Source of the DNA: Agromyces tardus
GTDB taxonomy: Bacteria; Actinomycetota; Actinomycetes; Actinomycetales; Microbacteriaceae
NCBI RefSeq assembly: GCF_003710805.1
Contig: NZ_RHHB01000002.1
Span: forward strand, 124,001-188,000
Length of the DNA stretch: 64,000 nucleotides
Direction: 5' to 3'
Part shown: positions 7,884 through 15,261 of the stretch, piece by piece
Position numbering within the stretch: the stretch's first letter is position 1
How the letters are laid out: every line of letters begins with the position of its first letter
Notes under the pieces: generated by a model
The model's input: only the letters and a program-made list of their open reading frames with translations
Database searches by the model: none
What the model was told of the DNA's origin: nothing
Position numbers and translations under genes: made by a program

Positions 7884-8769
7884 CCGCGTGGCGCCCGCAC
7901 GGCGCGGCGCCGCACGACTCGCAGCGCACGAGCTGGGTGCGGCACGCGGCATCCGTGCAGTTCACCGTGCGGTTCGTGGCCGCGCCGCAGCCCTCGCACT
8001 CGCCGATGACGGCGGCGTGGTCGCTGAAGTCGACCGACCCGCGCCCGTCGAACACGTACAGCGAGCCCTGCCACAGGCCGTCGTCGCCGAAGCGCTCGCC
8101 GTAGCGCACGATGCCGCCGTCGAGTTGGTAGACCTCGCCGAAGCCGCGGCTCGCCATGAGGCTCGACAGGACCTCGCAGCGGATGCCGCCCGTGCAGTAC
8201 GTGACCACCGGGCGCCCCTTCAGCTCGTCGTACTCGCCCGAGTCGAGCAGCTCGACGAAATCGCGCGTCGTCTCGACGTCGGGCACCACGGCGTCGCGGA
8301 ACCGGCCGATCGCCGCCTCGAGCGCGTTGCGCCCGTCGAAGAAGACCACGTCGTCGCCGCGCTCGGCCACGAGCTCGTGCAGCCCCTCGGGGGTGAGCTT
8401 CGTGCCGCCGCCGAGTACGCCGTGCGCATCGACGCGCAGTTCGCCGGGCGCGCCGAACGACACGATCTCGTCGCGCACCTTCACGCTGAGCTTCGGGAAG
8501 TCGAGGCTCGCACCGGACTCGTCGAGCCCGGTGCCCTCGCTCCACTTGAAGTCGATGTGCTTGAACGGCGGGTAGTCGCGGGTCTTGCGCACGTACCGCT
8601 TGAGCGCGCCCATCTCGCCGCCGAGCGTGCCGTTGAGCCCGTGCTCGGAGATCAGGATGCGCCCGCGCAGTCCGAGCGACTCGGCGAGGTCGCGCTGCCA
8701 CAGTCGCACCGCATCGGGATCGGCGAGCGGCGTGAACACGTAGTAGAGCAGGATCTTCGCGAGCGGCAC
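7816..8769 (-). CDS. trhO: tRNA uridine-34 hydroxylase, rhodanese domain (TrhO/YceA)
   Basis: 317 residues from a GTG start preceded by AGGA. N-terminal UPF0176-type domain, then a rhodanese domain with the active-site loop [10 protein letters not shown], catalytic cysteine C192. The C-terminal part has the family's cysteine pairs ECEGCG, NCTDAAC and RCESCG, probably a small metal site. TrhO makes 5-hydroxyuridine at position 34 of several tRNAs with oxygen as donor. The last 22 residues, [20 protein letters not shown] plus VE, are a threefold echo created by the interspersed repeat and are not part of the normal protein; the stop codon is the TAG inside the repeat. Confidence 0.88.
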   Translation of the reverse strand: MPLAKILLYYVFTPLADPDAVRLWQRDLAESLGLRGRILISEHGLNGTLGGEMGALKRYVRKTRDYPPFKHIDFKWSEGTGLDESGASLDFPKLSVKVRDEIVSFGAPGELRVDAHGVLGGGTKLTPEGLHELVAERGDDVVFFDGRNALEAAIGRFRDAVVPDVETTRDFVELLDSGEYDELKGRPVVTYCTGGIRCEVLSSLMASRGFGEVYQLDGGIVRYGERFGDDGLWQGSLYVFDGRGSVDFSDHAAVIGECEGCGAATNRTVNCTDAACRTQLVRCESCGAAPCGRHAAPVEQARSAPQVEQARSAPPVE

Positions 8770-8914
8770 CGAGCGATCCTACGGCGCTTCGCTGGGCGGA
8801 TGCCACGGCCGTCCACTGCCGTTCCGAACCGCCGCGCGAGCTCTGCCGTGCGCCGCGGCGCCGACGTAGGCTGGCCGCGACAGCGGGACGCTCACCCTAC
8901 CGAGGAGGATCGCC

Positions 8915-9451
8915 ATGCTCGACGTCGACCCCTATGCGGCACTCCAGCGGTTGCGGCCGGTCGGAAGCTTCACAGTGACGAGCGCCGACTTCGCCGACGG
9001 CGGCCCGCTCGCCCGCCCGCAGTGGAGCACGGGCGCCGGCGGCGTCGACCGCTCGCCCCAGCTCTCGTGGTCGGGCTTCCCCGACCGCACGCGCAGCTTC
9101 GTCGTGACGTGCCTCGACCCCGACGCGCCCACCGGCTCGGGCTGGTGGCACTGGGCCGTGGTGAACCTGCCGCTCTCGGTGACGAGCCTCGAGGCCGGCG
9201 TGGGCGGTCCGGGCGGGCCCGCGCTCCCGGCCGGCACCATCGTGCTGCGCAACGACGACGGCGAGCGCGGCTATGCCGGCGGGGGGCCACCGCGAGGCAC
9301 GGGCGTGCACCGCTACGTCTTCGTCGTGCACGCGCTCGACGTGCCGAGCCTCGACCTCGATCCGGATGCCACGCCCGCCGTGCTCGGCATCCGGTGCTTC
9401 TTCCACGCGCTCGCCCGCGGCATCCTCGTGGGCACCGTCTCGCGGGACTGA
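8915..9451 (+). CDS. YbhB/YbcL-family PEBP (Raf kinase inhibitor-like) protein
   Basis: 178 residues with a strong GAGGAGG site 7 bases before the ATG. Diagnostic phosphatidylethanolamine-binding protein motifs are DPDAPTGSGWWHWAVVNLP near residue 69 and GTGVHRYVFVVHALD near 128, matching the bacterial TIGR00481 group. No signal peptide, so cytoplasmic. These proteins bind anionic ligands in a shallow pocket; the bacterial role is not established. It is a single-gene unit, with trhO transcribed away from it. Confidence 0.88.
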   Translation: MLDVDPYAALQRLRPVGSFTVTSADFADGGPLARPQWSTGAGGVDRSPQLSWSGFPDRTRSFVVTCLDPDAPTGSGWWHWAVVNLPLSVTSLEAGVGGPGGPALPAGTIVLRNDDGERGYAGGGPPRGTGVHRYVFVVHALDVPSLDLDPDATPAVLGIRCFFHALARGILVGTVSRD

Positions 9452-9540
9452 GCGGGTAGTCGACTCCTCCGCGTTCATGTCGCTGGACGCAGGCATCGCG
9501 GTGGGCATAGGCCCGGCGGCGGAGCGGCCGGCGGCCTGGA

Positions 9541-10014
9541 TCAGCGTTCGGACCCCAACCAGCCCGGTGCGTCGAGGCGGAAGAGCTCGCCCGGCGCGAA
9601 GCGGCGCAGGTCGGAGCGGAGCTCGGTGAGTCGCTGTTCGCCGATGGCCTCAGCCCACTCGGTCTGGATCTCGTCGAACGCGCGAGCCGAGAGTTCCAGG
9701 AACTCGACGCCCCTGACCGTGAGGCGCACGATCTTGGCGCGGGCATCGGTCGGTGAGGCGGTTCTCTCGACGTAGCCCTGCTTCTCGAGATTGGCGATCG
9801 TCTTTCCGGCAGCCTGCTTCGAAACAGCGAGGCGTGCGGCCAGTTCGACCGCAGTGGTCCCCCGGACGCCGATGGCTTGGAAGACGAAGCCGTGAATGGG
9901 TCGCAAGTCGGGGTGCCCGCGCTCCGCGAGGTCCGCGTGCGTCGCATCGACGATGGAGCGGAAGGCTCCGAACAGGAGCAGTGGCAACTCGTATCCGGGG
10001 GGACGCTCAGCCAT
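9541..10014 (-). CDS. MarR family transcriptional regulator
   Basis: 157 residues from the ATG at 10014 (a TTG at 10023 is possible). The winged-helix core reads VELAARLAVSKQAAGKTIANLEKQGYVERTASPTDARAKIVRLT, a clear MarR domain. No Shine-Dalgarno sequence is visible, so the message may be leaderless. It is divergent from a cupin gene, and the shared promoter region contains nested inverted repeats, which suggests that it controls itself and the cupin gene. Codon choice here and in the cupin gene is somewhat less extreme than in neighbours, a weak hint of later acquisition. Confidence 0.86.
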   Translation of the reverse strand: MAERPPGYELPLLLFGAFRSIVDATHADLAERGHPDLRPIHGFVFQAIGVRGTTAVELAARLAVSKQAAGKTIANLEKQGYVERTASPTDARAKIVRLTVRGVEFLELSARAFDEIQTEWAEAIGEQRLTELRSDLRRFAPGELFRLDAPGWLGSER

Positions 10015-10054
10015 ATAAGTCAATCTGGTTTACTATATGGGTAACCATGTTGAC
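10011..10054. promoter_or_regulatory. Nested inverted repeats, probable MarR operator
   Basis: CCATATA (10011-10017) is mirrored by TATATGG (10034-10040). Overlapping it, GTCAATCTGGTTTAC at 10019-10033 pairs imperfectly with GGTAACCATGTTGAC at 10040-10054 (11 of 15 positions). The block overlaps the start codon of the MarR gene and the likely promoter of the cupin gene, an arrangement that would let one dimer repress both. Confidence 0.6.
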
Positions 10055-10073
10055 TATCTTAGGAGAACCGCTC

Positions 10074-10451
10074 GTGTCGATCATCCGCAGCACCGAATCC
10101 CGACGCATTGAGACCCCGGCCGCTGTCATGCACACCCTGGCGTCGCCGACGCAGGGTGCGGCCGTGAACCCGATCTGGAAGGTCGAAGCCGCCGCGGGGG
10201 TGGCAGGCCCTGTGCATCACATCGACGCCGAACAGGTCTGGACCCTCCTCGAGGGAACCGCCGTGGTGACGATCGACGGTGAACGCGTCGCTCTGGCCGC
10301 TGGAGACACCGCGGTCGTCCCGGCGGAGGCGGAACGGCAGTTCACGTCCGGAGCGAACGGCTTCACGGCCGTCGTCACCGGCCCGGCGGGCATGAGCGCC
10401 TATCTCCCCGGCAGGCCGCACGAGAAGGTCGCGCCCCCGTGGACCGTGTAG
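10074..10451 (+). CDS. Small cupin-domain protein
   Basis: 125 residues from the GTG at 10074, chosen over the in-frame ATG at 10047 because AGGAGA at 10061-10066 sits seven bases before the GTG. The single cupin barrel shows GPVHHIDAEQVWTLLEGTAVVTIDGERVALAAGDTAVVPAE, with the H-H and E positions of motif 1 but no clear third histidine in motif 2. It could bind a metal or a small molecule, or act in sensing or detoxification under the divergent MarR regulator. No specific reaction can be named. Confidence 0.8.
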   Translation: MSIIRSTESRRIETPAAVMHTLASPTQGAAVNPIWKVEAAAGVAGPVHHIDAEQVWTLLEGTAVVTIDGERVALAAGDTAVVPAEAERQFTSGANGFTAVVTGPAGMSAYLPGRPHEKVAPPWTV

Positions 10452-10878
10452 CCGCCGACGTTGCACCTCGCACACCGCGTCTGCCCCTGCTCGAAAGCGA
10501 CCCGCGATCGTCGTCGACGGCGGATCCGTCGCTCCCGCAGTCATCACCGCCGGCCCCGTGCTGCAGCGGACGCGCAACATCGGCCGCAACGCGGGTGACG
10601 ATCCGTGACTGCGAACTGGCGCTTCGCACCTCACCGCCTACCTTCCGGACGCCGCCGACGAACCCAGCTGTTGACACCCGAGCCCGCCCGGTAGCCGGTC
10701 GGTTCGCGTACGGCGATCGTCGTCGACCTTGCGGCGCACGGCCTTCCTCATCGAGGTGCCCGGATGACCCGCCCGGTGATTCCGCCCGCGCAGCCGCCTC
10801 ATCTACGACAGCTGGCGAGGCCGGGAGCCCTCGCCACCGACGCGCTGATCATGAACCGCCTGAGGCTTGCGATTAGAT
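10452..10878. other. Intergenic stretch without a supported gene
   Basis: About 430 bases between the cupin gene and the second MarR gene. Reading frames exist on both strands but have no ribosome-binding site, no family resemblance and a Ser/Pro/Arg-rich composition typical of frame shadows. The base composition is less skewed than in coding DNA. A decayed gene cannot be excluded. The promoter of the downstream MarR gene lies at the right end. Confidence 0.5.
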
Positions 10879-10898
10879 AACAGGTTATATAACCTGTT
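10879..10898. promoter_or_regulatory. Perfect 20-bp palindrome, probable MarR operator
   Basis: AACAGGTTATATAACCTGTT reads the same on both strands and ends three bases before the ATG of the MarR gene at 10902. No ribosome-binding site fits between, so the palindrome occupies the position of the -10 element and the message may be leaderless. This is a classic autorepression arrangement. Confidence 0.7.
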
Positions 10899-10901
10899 GG
10901 C

Positions 10902-11456
10902 ATGACGAACGTCGACAGCACCAGCGGCGACATCGTCGCGAGCCTCGGTCACCTCACGCTGGGGTCGCGACTGAAGCGGCTCGGCGAGCGCCTCCAGGGC
11001 GAGACGACCCGGTTCATCCAGGCGCAGGGGATCGACCTGCCCTCGAGCTGGTTCCCGCTGCTCGCGGCGCTCGACCGCGGGGAGGCGACCGTCGGCGAGC
11101 TGGCCGAGGCGCTCGGCGTCAGCCAGCCCGGCGTCACCCGCAGCGTCGCCAACCTCGCCGGGATCGGACTCGTCCAAGTCGCGACCGGCGACGCCGACCG
11201 CCGACGCCGCACGGTGCGGCTCACCGGCGAGGGCGCCGCACTCGTCGAACGCGCCCGTCGCGAGCTCTGGCCCCGCATCGACGCGGCCGTCGCCGAGGCG
11301 TGCGCCGGCCTCGAGGGATCACTCCTCGAGCAGGTCGGGGTGCTCGAGCGCCGGCTCGACGAGGTCCCGATCGACCGGCGTGCCGCCGCAGTGGCGACCG
11401 TGCCGCCCGTGCCGCCCGCGCCCATGGCGCCCGTGACCGCCGGGAGCCGGCCGTGA
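10902..11456 (+). CDS. MarR family transcriptional regulator
   Basis: 184 residues. The winged helix spans about residues 45-110, with TVGELAEALGVSQPGVTRSVANLAGIGLVQVATGDADRRRRTVRLT. A proline/alanine-rich tail (PPVPPAPMAPV) follows the C-terminal helix. The stop overlaps the start of a GNAT acetyltransferase gene as GTGA, so the two are one transcript. MarR-plus-acetyltransferase pairs are common in actinobacteria and usually respond to small toxic compounds; the effector here is unknown. Confidence 0.88.
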   Translation: MTNVDSTSGDIVASLGHLTLGSRLKRLGERLQGETTRFIQAQGIDLPSSWFPLLAALDRGEATVGELAEALGVSQPGVTRSVANLAGIGLVQVATGDADRRRRTVRLTGEGAALVERARRELWPRIDAAVAEACAGLEGSLLEQVGVLERRLDEVPIDRRAAAVATVPPVPPAPMAPVTAGSRP

Positions 11457-12145
11457 CGCGACATCCGCTCGACCGCCCCGCCTGGAGCGCGCTCACCGGG
11501 GCGCAGCGCCGATTCGCAGTCGGAGGCGACCTCGCCCTCCGGTTCGACCCCGAGATCGGTCCGTTCGCCGCCGCCGTGGATGACGACGCCGAGAGCGCCG
11601 AGGCGCTCGCCGCGCTCGCCCACGAGCACGGCCCGATCGCGCTGCTGCAGGTCGGTCCGGCGCCTGTGCCGCCCGGCACGGTCGAACGGCTGCGCGGCCC
11701 CGGCGTGCAGCTCGTGCTCGAGCGACCCGCTCCGGTGCCGGCGCCCGAGGGCGTCGAGCTCATCGAGCTGGGCGCGAACGATGCCCCAGAGATGCTCGCA
11801 CTCGCTCGGCTCGCCGAACCCGGCCCGTTCGAGGTGCGCACGGTCGAGCTCGGCGGGTTCCTCGGTGTCCGCGACCTCGAGACCGGCGCCCTCGTCGCGA
11901 TGGCGGGCGAGCGTATGCGACCCGAGGGCCACGCCGAGGTGAGCGGCGTGAGCACGCATCCCGATCATCGCGGTCGCGGGCTCGCCGCAGCCCTGTCGAG
12001 CGCCGTCGCGCAGCGGATCCTCGATCGCGGCGAGCGGCCGTTCCTGCACGTCTACGCCCGCAACGCCGTCGCGATCCGGCTCTACGAGCGGCTCGGCTTC
12101 GAGCACCGCACCGGGGTCGAGTTCGTGCTGCTCGAGGCGGCCTGA
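11453..12145 (+). CDS. GNAT family N-acetyltransferase (FR47-like)
   Basis: 230 residues from the GTG at 11453. The acetyl-CoA binding motif A is VSGVSTHPDHRGRGLAAALSSAV near residue 160, followed by LHVYARNAVAIRLYERLGFE, the motif B of the FR47 subgroup. The N-terminal half is a degenerate GNAT fold. It would acetylate an amine of a small molecule or protein; the substrate is not predictable. Translationally coupled to the MarR regulator. Confidence 0.87.
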   Translation: MTRHPLDRPAWSALTGAQRRFAVGGDLALRFDPEIGPFAAAVDDDAESAEALAALAHEHGPIALLQVGPAPVPPGTVERLRGPGVQLVLERPAPVPAPEGVELIELGANDAPEMLALARLAEPGPFEVRTVELGGFLGVRDLETGALVAMAGERMRPEGHAEVSGVSTHPDHRGRGLAAALSSAVAQRILDRGERPFLHVYARNAVAIRLYERLGFEHRTGVEFVLLEAA

Positions 12146-12202
12146 CGCACGTCGGCGCGGCCGCGGGCGTTCAGCGTCGTCGCACCGACCTCGGGCGGGC
12201 CG

Positions 12203-12430
12203 TCACCGCAGGGCGTCGCGCCGTCGACCGAAGACGAGGTACGCGATCGGCCCGACGAAGTTCACGGCGATGACGACGGCCCACACGCCCTTCGGCCCGT
12301 TCACCTGCTCGGCGGGGCGCCTCGCGAGGTCGGTCCACGCTGCGGCCGCGAGCGCGAGCTGAACGGCGCCCGCGACGATCATCCCCGTGCGCTGCTGCGG
12401 CGAGAGATCGCTCCAGTTTCGATTCGGCAT
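12203..12430 (-). CDS. Small membrane protein, PLDc_N-type
   Basis: 75 residues. Two hydrophobic segments, GMIVAGAVQLALAAAAWTDLA (about 16-36) and VWAVVIAVNFVGPIAYLVFG (about 49-68), separated by the motif RRPAEQVNGPKG. This matches the phospholipase D-nuclease N-terminal (PLDc_N) membrane module, which often occurs alone as a small protein of unknown role. A GGGGGAAGCAG stretch just upstream may serve as ribosome-binding site. Confidence 0.75.
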   Translation of the reverse strand: MPNRNWSDLSPQQRTGMIVAGAVQLALAAAAWTDLARRPAEQVNGPKGVWAVVIAVNFVGPIAYLVFGRRRDALR

Positions 12431-12462
12431 CTGCTTCCCCCTCTGCGGATCGTGCCCGGTGC

Positions 12463-13101
12463 CTAGTGCTTGCTACCGCTCAGCGCGAGCACTCCGCCGA
12501 GCCCGATCATCATGACGCCGCCCGTGGCGGCCAGGTGCGCCGCACGCCGCGGCGACCTGCCGAACCAGTCGCGGGCCGCGCTCGCCGCGAGCGCCCACAC
12601 CGAATCGCAGAGCAGCGCGAGCACGACGAACACCGCGCCGAGCTCGAACAGCTGCAGCGGGATGGACCCGGCCGAGTAGTCCACGAACTGGGGCAGCACC
12701 GCGACGAAGAACGCGATCGTCTTGGGGTTCGTGACGCCCACGACGAAGCCCTCGCCGAGCTGTCGCCAGTGCGAGCGCGGTGCGGCCCCGCCGTTGACGG
12801 CGGCCGCGGCATCCGCCCGATGCCGGATCGCCTGGATGCCGAGGTAGACGAGGTAGAGCGCGCCCGCGAACTTGATGACGGTGAACAGCACCACCGACTG
12901 GGCCACGAGTGCGCCGACGCCGAGCGCGACCGCGGCGAGCAGCGGGATCATGCCGATCGCGTTGCCCAGCACGCTGAGGAGACCCCCGATGCGCCCGAGC
13001 GCGAGCGATCGCCCGATGACGAACAGCACGCTCGGCCCCGGGATGACGATGAGCACCACTGAGGTGAGCACGAACGCCCAGAGGTTCGATGCGGGGACCA
13101 T
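12463..13101 (-). CDS. LysE/RhtB family amino-acid exporter
   Basis: 212 residues with about six membrane segments. The N-terminus, FVLTSVVLIVIPGPSVLFVIGRSLALGRIGGLLSVLGNAIG, contains the family signature PGPSxLFVIxxxLxxGRxGGL, and GFVVGVTNPKTIAFFVAVLPQFVD near residue 120 is also diagnostic. It should export an amino acid or homoserine-lactone-like compound using the proton gradient. No regulator is adjacent. Confidence 0.9.
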   Translation of the reverse strand: MVPASNLWAFVLTSVVLIVIPGPSVLFVIGRSLALGRIGGLLSVLGNAIGMIPLLAAVALGVGALVAQSVVLFTVIKFAGALYLVYLGIQAIRHRADAAAAVNGGAAPRSHWRQLGEGFVVGVTNPKTIAFFVAVLPQFVDYSAGSIPLQLFELGAVFVVLALLCDSVWALAASAARDWFGRSPRRAAHLAATGGVMMIGLGGVLALSGSKH

Positions 13102-13158
13102 TCGAGCATAGTACTCCGCGTGTCGCGCGGCGATCCGGGCCGGACGTCCCGGGCTCGC

Positions 13159-13548
13159 CTACTCCTCGTCGGGCTGCGGCGACAGGGGCTGCCCGAGCCG
13201 GACGCGCGTGCCGAAGGGGTCGGCCACGAGCGAGACCCGCTCGCCCCACTCGGTGTCGCTCGGCTCCTCGATCACCGTGACACCGGATGCCGCGAGCGCC
13301 GCCGTGGTCTCGTCGACGTCCTCGACGTAGAACCACAGCAGGATCCCCGCGCCCGCGCCCGCGCCGGCGGTGGCGCCCTCGGCGAGCCCGAGGCCGAGCT
13401 GCGAGGTGCCGGTCTGCAGGGTGACGTAGACCGGATCGCCCGTGGGCGGGAACCGGTAGACGACGTTCGCCCCGAGCCCGTCGCGATAGAACCGCAGCGC
13501 GGCCTCGAGGTCGGGCACCTCGACGATGGGGTACGCGGAATCGATCAT
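13159..13548 (-). CDS. VOC superfamily (glyoxalase/bleomycin resistance-like) protein
   Basis: 129 residues forming a single pair of beta-alpha-beta-beta-beta modules: PIVEVPDLEAALRFYRDGLGANVVYRF at the start and WFYVEDVDETTAALAASGVTVIEEP in the second half, ending with LVADPFGTRVRLGQP. Metal-site residues of true glyoxalase I are not clearly conserved. Function within the VOC superfamily cannot be specified. It stands alone, convergent with nothing and divergent from the hydrolase gene at 13608. Confidence 0.82.
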   Translation of the reverse strand: MIDSAYPIVEVPDLEAALRFYRDGLGANVVYRFPPTGDPVYVTLQTGTSQLGLGLAEGATAGAGAGAGILLWFYVEDVDETTAALAASGVTVIEEPSDTEWGERVSLVADPFGTRVRLGQPLSPQPDEE

Positions 13549-13607
13549 GGGCCCCTCCCTCGAACGCGAGGCTACGCCGCCCCGACCGATGGCGCTAGCG
13601 TGGCACC

Positions 13608-14714
13608 GTGAGCGAGCACATCTCCGCGAGCGTCGCCGACGGAGTCGGCCGCGTGACGCTCGACCGTCCGCAGGCGCTGAACGCGCTCAGCTACGAGATG
13701 ATCCGCTCGCTCACGGCCGTGTTCGACGCGTGGCGGTACGACCCCGAGGTGTCGCTCGTGGTGATCGACGGCGCGGGCGAGCGCGGGTTCTCGGCCGGGG
13801 GCGACATCCGGGAGCTCTACGACTACGCCACGAACGGCGGCATGGCCGAGGCGCTGCGCTTCTTCCGCGACGAGTACCGGCTCGACGCCGCGATCGCGCG
13901 CTACCCGAAGCCCGTCGTCGCGATCATGGACGGCATCACGATGGGCGGCGGCATCGGGCTCGCCGGGCACGCGTCGATCCGCATCGTCACCGAGCGCTCG
14001 CGCGTCGCGATGCCCGAGACCCGCATCGGCTTCACGCCCGACGTCGGCGGGTCCTGGCTGCTGGCGCGGGCCCCGGGCGAACTCGGCGTGCACCTCGCGC
14101 TCAACTCGCGCACGATGGATGCCGCCGACGCCCTGCACGCGGGGTTCGCCGACGCGTTCGTGCCGTCCGAGCACCTCCCGCACCTGCTGCAGGCGCTCGC
14201 CGAACGCGCCGACCCCGGCACGCCCTGGGAGATCGTCATGCTCTTCGACGAGACCCCGGGCCCGTCGACCCTCGCGCAGGCCCGCGACTGGGTCGACGCG
14301 TGCTACTCGGCGCCCACCGTCGCGGGCATCATCGAGCGCCTGCGGGCCTTCTCCGAGGGGCGATCGGATGCCGGCGTGGCACGCCACGCCTCCGATCCAG
14401 CGGCGGCGGCGTACGCGGCTGCCGCCGCCGACGAGCTCGAGACGCTCTCGCCCACGGCCCTCACGGTGACGCTGGAGTCGGTGCGCCGCGCCCGACTGCT
14501 CCCGCGGCTCGAGGACGCGCTCGAGCAGGAGTTCCGCGCGGTGTCGTGGTTCCTCGGGCAGCACGACCTCCGCGAGGGCATCCGGGCGCAGGTCATCGAC
14601 AAGGACCGCGACCCGAAGTGGGATCCGCCGACCCTCGACGGCATCCCGCCGGGGCTCGCGGCGCGGGTGCTCGACGAGCAGCTCTACGATCCCGTCTGGC
14701 CCGACGAGGACTGA
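13608..14714 (+). CDS. 3-hydroxyisobutyryl-CoA hydrolase/enoyl-CoA hydratase family protein
   Basis: 368 residues from a GTG. Length and the sequence GAGERGFSAGGDIRELYDYATNG, AIMDGITMGGGIGLAGHASIRIVTERSRVAMPETRIGFTPDVGGSW fit the HIBYL-CoA hydrolase branch, where the Glu in MPETRIGF and the Asp in FTPDVG are catalytic, more than a plain enoyl-CoA hydratase (about 260 residues). HIBYL-CoA hydrolase acts in valine catabolism. No other valine genes are adjacent, but propionyl-CoA from valine would feed the methylcitrate genes at 16.7-20.7 kb. Confidence 0.83.
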   Translation: MSEHISASVADGVGRVTLDRPQALNALSYEMIRSLTAVFDAWRYDPEVSLVVIDGAGERGFSAGGDIRELYDYATNGGMAEALRFFRDEYRLDAAIARYPKPVVAIMDGITMGGGIGLAGHASIRIVTERSRVAMPETRIGFTPDVGGSWLLARAPGELGVHLALNSRTMDAADALHAGFADAFVPSEHLPHLLQALAERADPGTPWEIVMLFDETPGPSTLAQARDWVDACYSAPTVAGIIERLRAFSEGRSDAGVARHASDPAAAAYAAAAADELETLSPTALTVTLESVRRARLLPRLEDALEQEFRAVSWFLGQHDLREGIRAQVIDKDRDPKWDPPTLDGIPPGLAARVLDEQLYDPVWPDED

Positions 14715-14721
14715 CGCCCGG

Positions 14722-14798
14722 CTGTGCGGCTCGAGGAGGTCGCACAGCGACCCGGTCGTGCGGATCGAGGAGGTCGCGCAGCGACCGTCTCGAGACCC
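14722..14798. repeat. Two direct repeats of 31 bp, variant of the interspersed repeat
   Basis: Units 14722-14752 and 14756-14786 are spaced by 34 bp and share TGCGG-TCGAGGAGGTCGC-CAGCGACC. The second is followed by GTCTCGAGACC, the same end as the forward copies at 6421-6447. The pair fills the gap between the convergent hydrolase and sufU genes. Confidence 0.65.
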
Positions 14799-14805
14799 CC
14801 CGACC

Positions 14806-15261
14806 TCAGAGCGCGTCGTGCGAGCGCGACTTGGCGATCGCCGCTTCGAGCGCGACCCACGAGAGCATCGCGCACTTCACCCGCATGACGTACTTCGAGA
14901 CGCCGTGGAAGGCGATCGCGTCGCCGAGGCGCTCCTCGTCGGGTTCGCCCTCGCCGCGCGACCGGAGCATCATGCGGAACTCCTCGGCGAGCGCGAGCGC
15001 ATCGTCGACGCGAGTGCCGCGCACGAGGTCGACGAGCACCGACGCCGAGGCCATCGAGATGCTGCATCCGTTGCCCTGCCACGCCACCTCGTCGATGCGC
15101 TCATGGGTGGGATCGAGTCGGATGCGCATCGTGAGCTCGTCGCCGCACGTGGGGTTGAGCTCGTGGTGCTCTGCTTGTGCATGCTCGAGCGGGCCCTCGC
15201 CGTGCCGCGCCTTCGAGTGGTCGAGGATGATCTGCTGGTACAGCCCGTCGAGCCCGCTCAC
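14806..15261 (-). CDS. sufU: SUF iron-sulfur cluster protein SufU (Zn-dependent sulfurtransferase)
   Basis: 151 residues from the GTG at 15261, which overlaps the stop of sufS as GTGA. The NifU-like fold carries C39 and D41 in NPTCGDEL, C66 in GNGCSISMASASVL and C130 in RVKCAMLSW, the zinc ligands of SufU. In Gram-positive bacteria SufU accepts persulfide sulfur from SufS and passes it on for cluster assembly. The rest of the suf operon (sufB, C, D) is not in this window, so the pair stands apart from it here. Confidence 0.92.
   Translation of the reverse strand: MSGLDGLYQQIILDHSKARHGEGPLEHAQAEHHELNPTCGDELTMRIRLDPTHERIDEVAWQGNGCSISMASASVLVDLVRGTRVDDALALAEEFRMMLRSRGEGEPDEERLGDAIAFHGVSKYVMRVKCAMLSWVALEAAIAKSRSHDAL

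Noticed and set aside
10439-10876. Possible small gene in the gap between the cupin and MarR genes
   Set aside because: Ser/Pro/Arg-rich, no ribosome-binding site, no recognisable motif, atypical base composition for coding DNA here.
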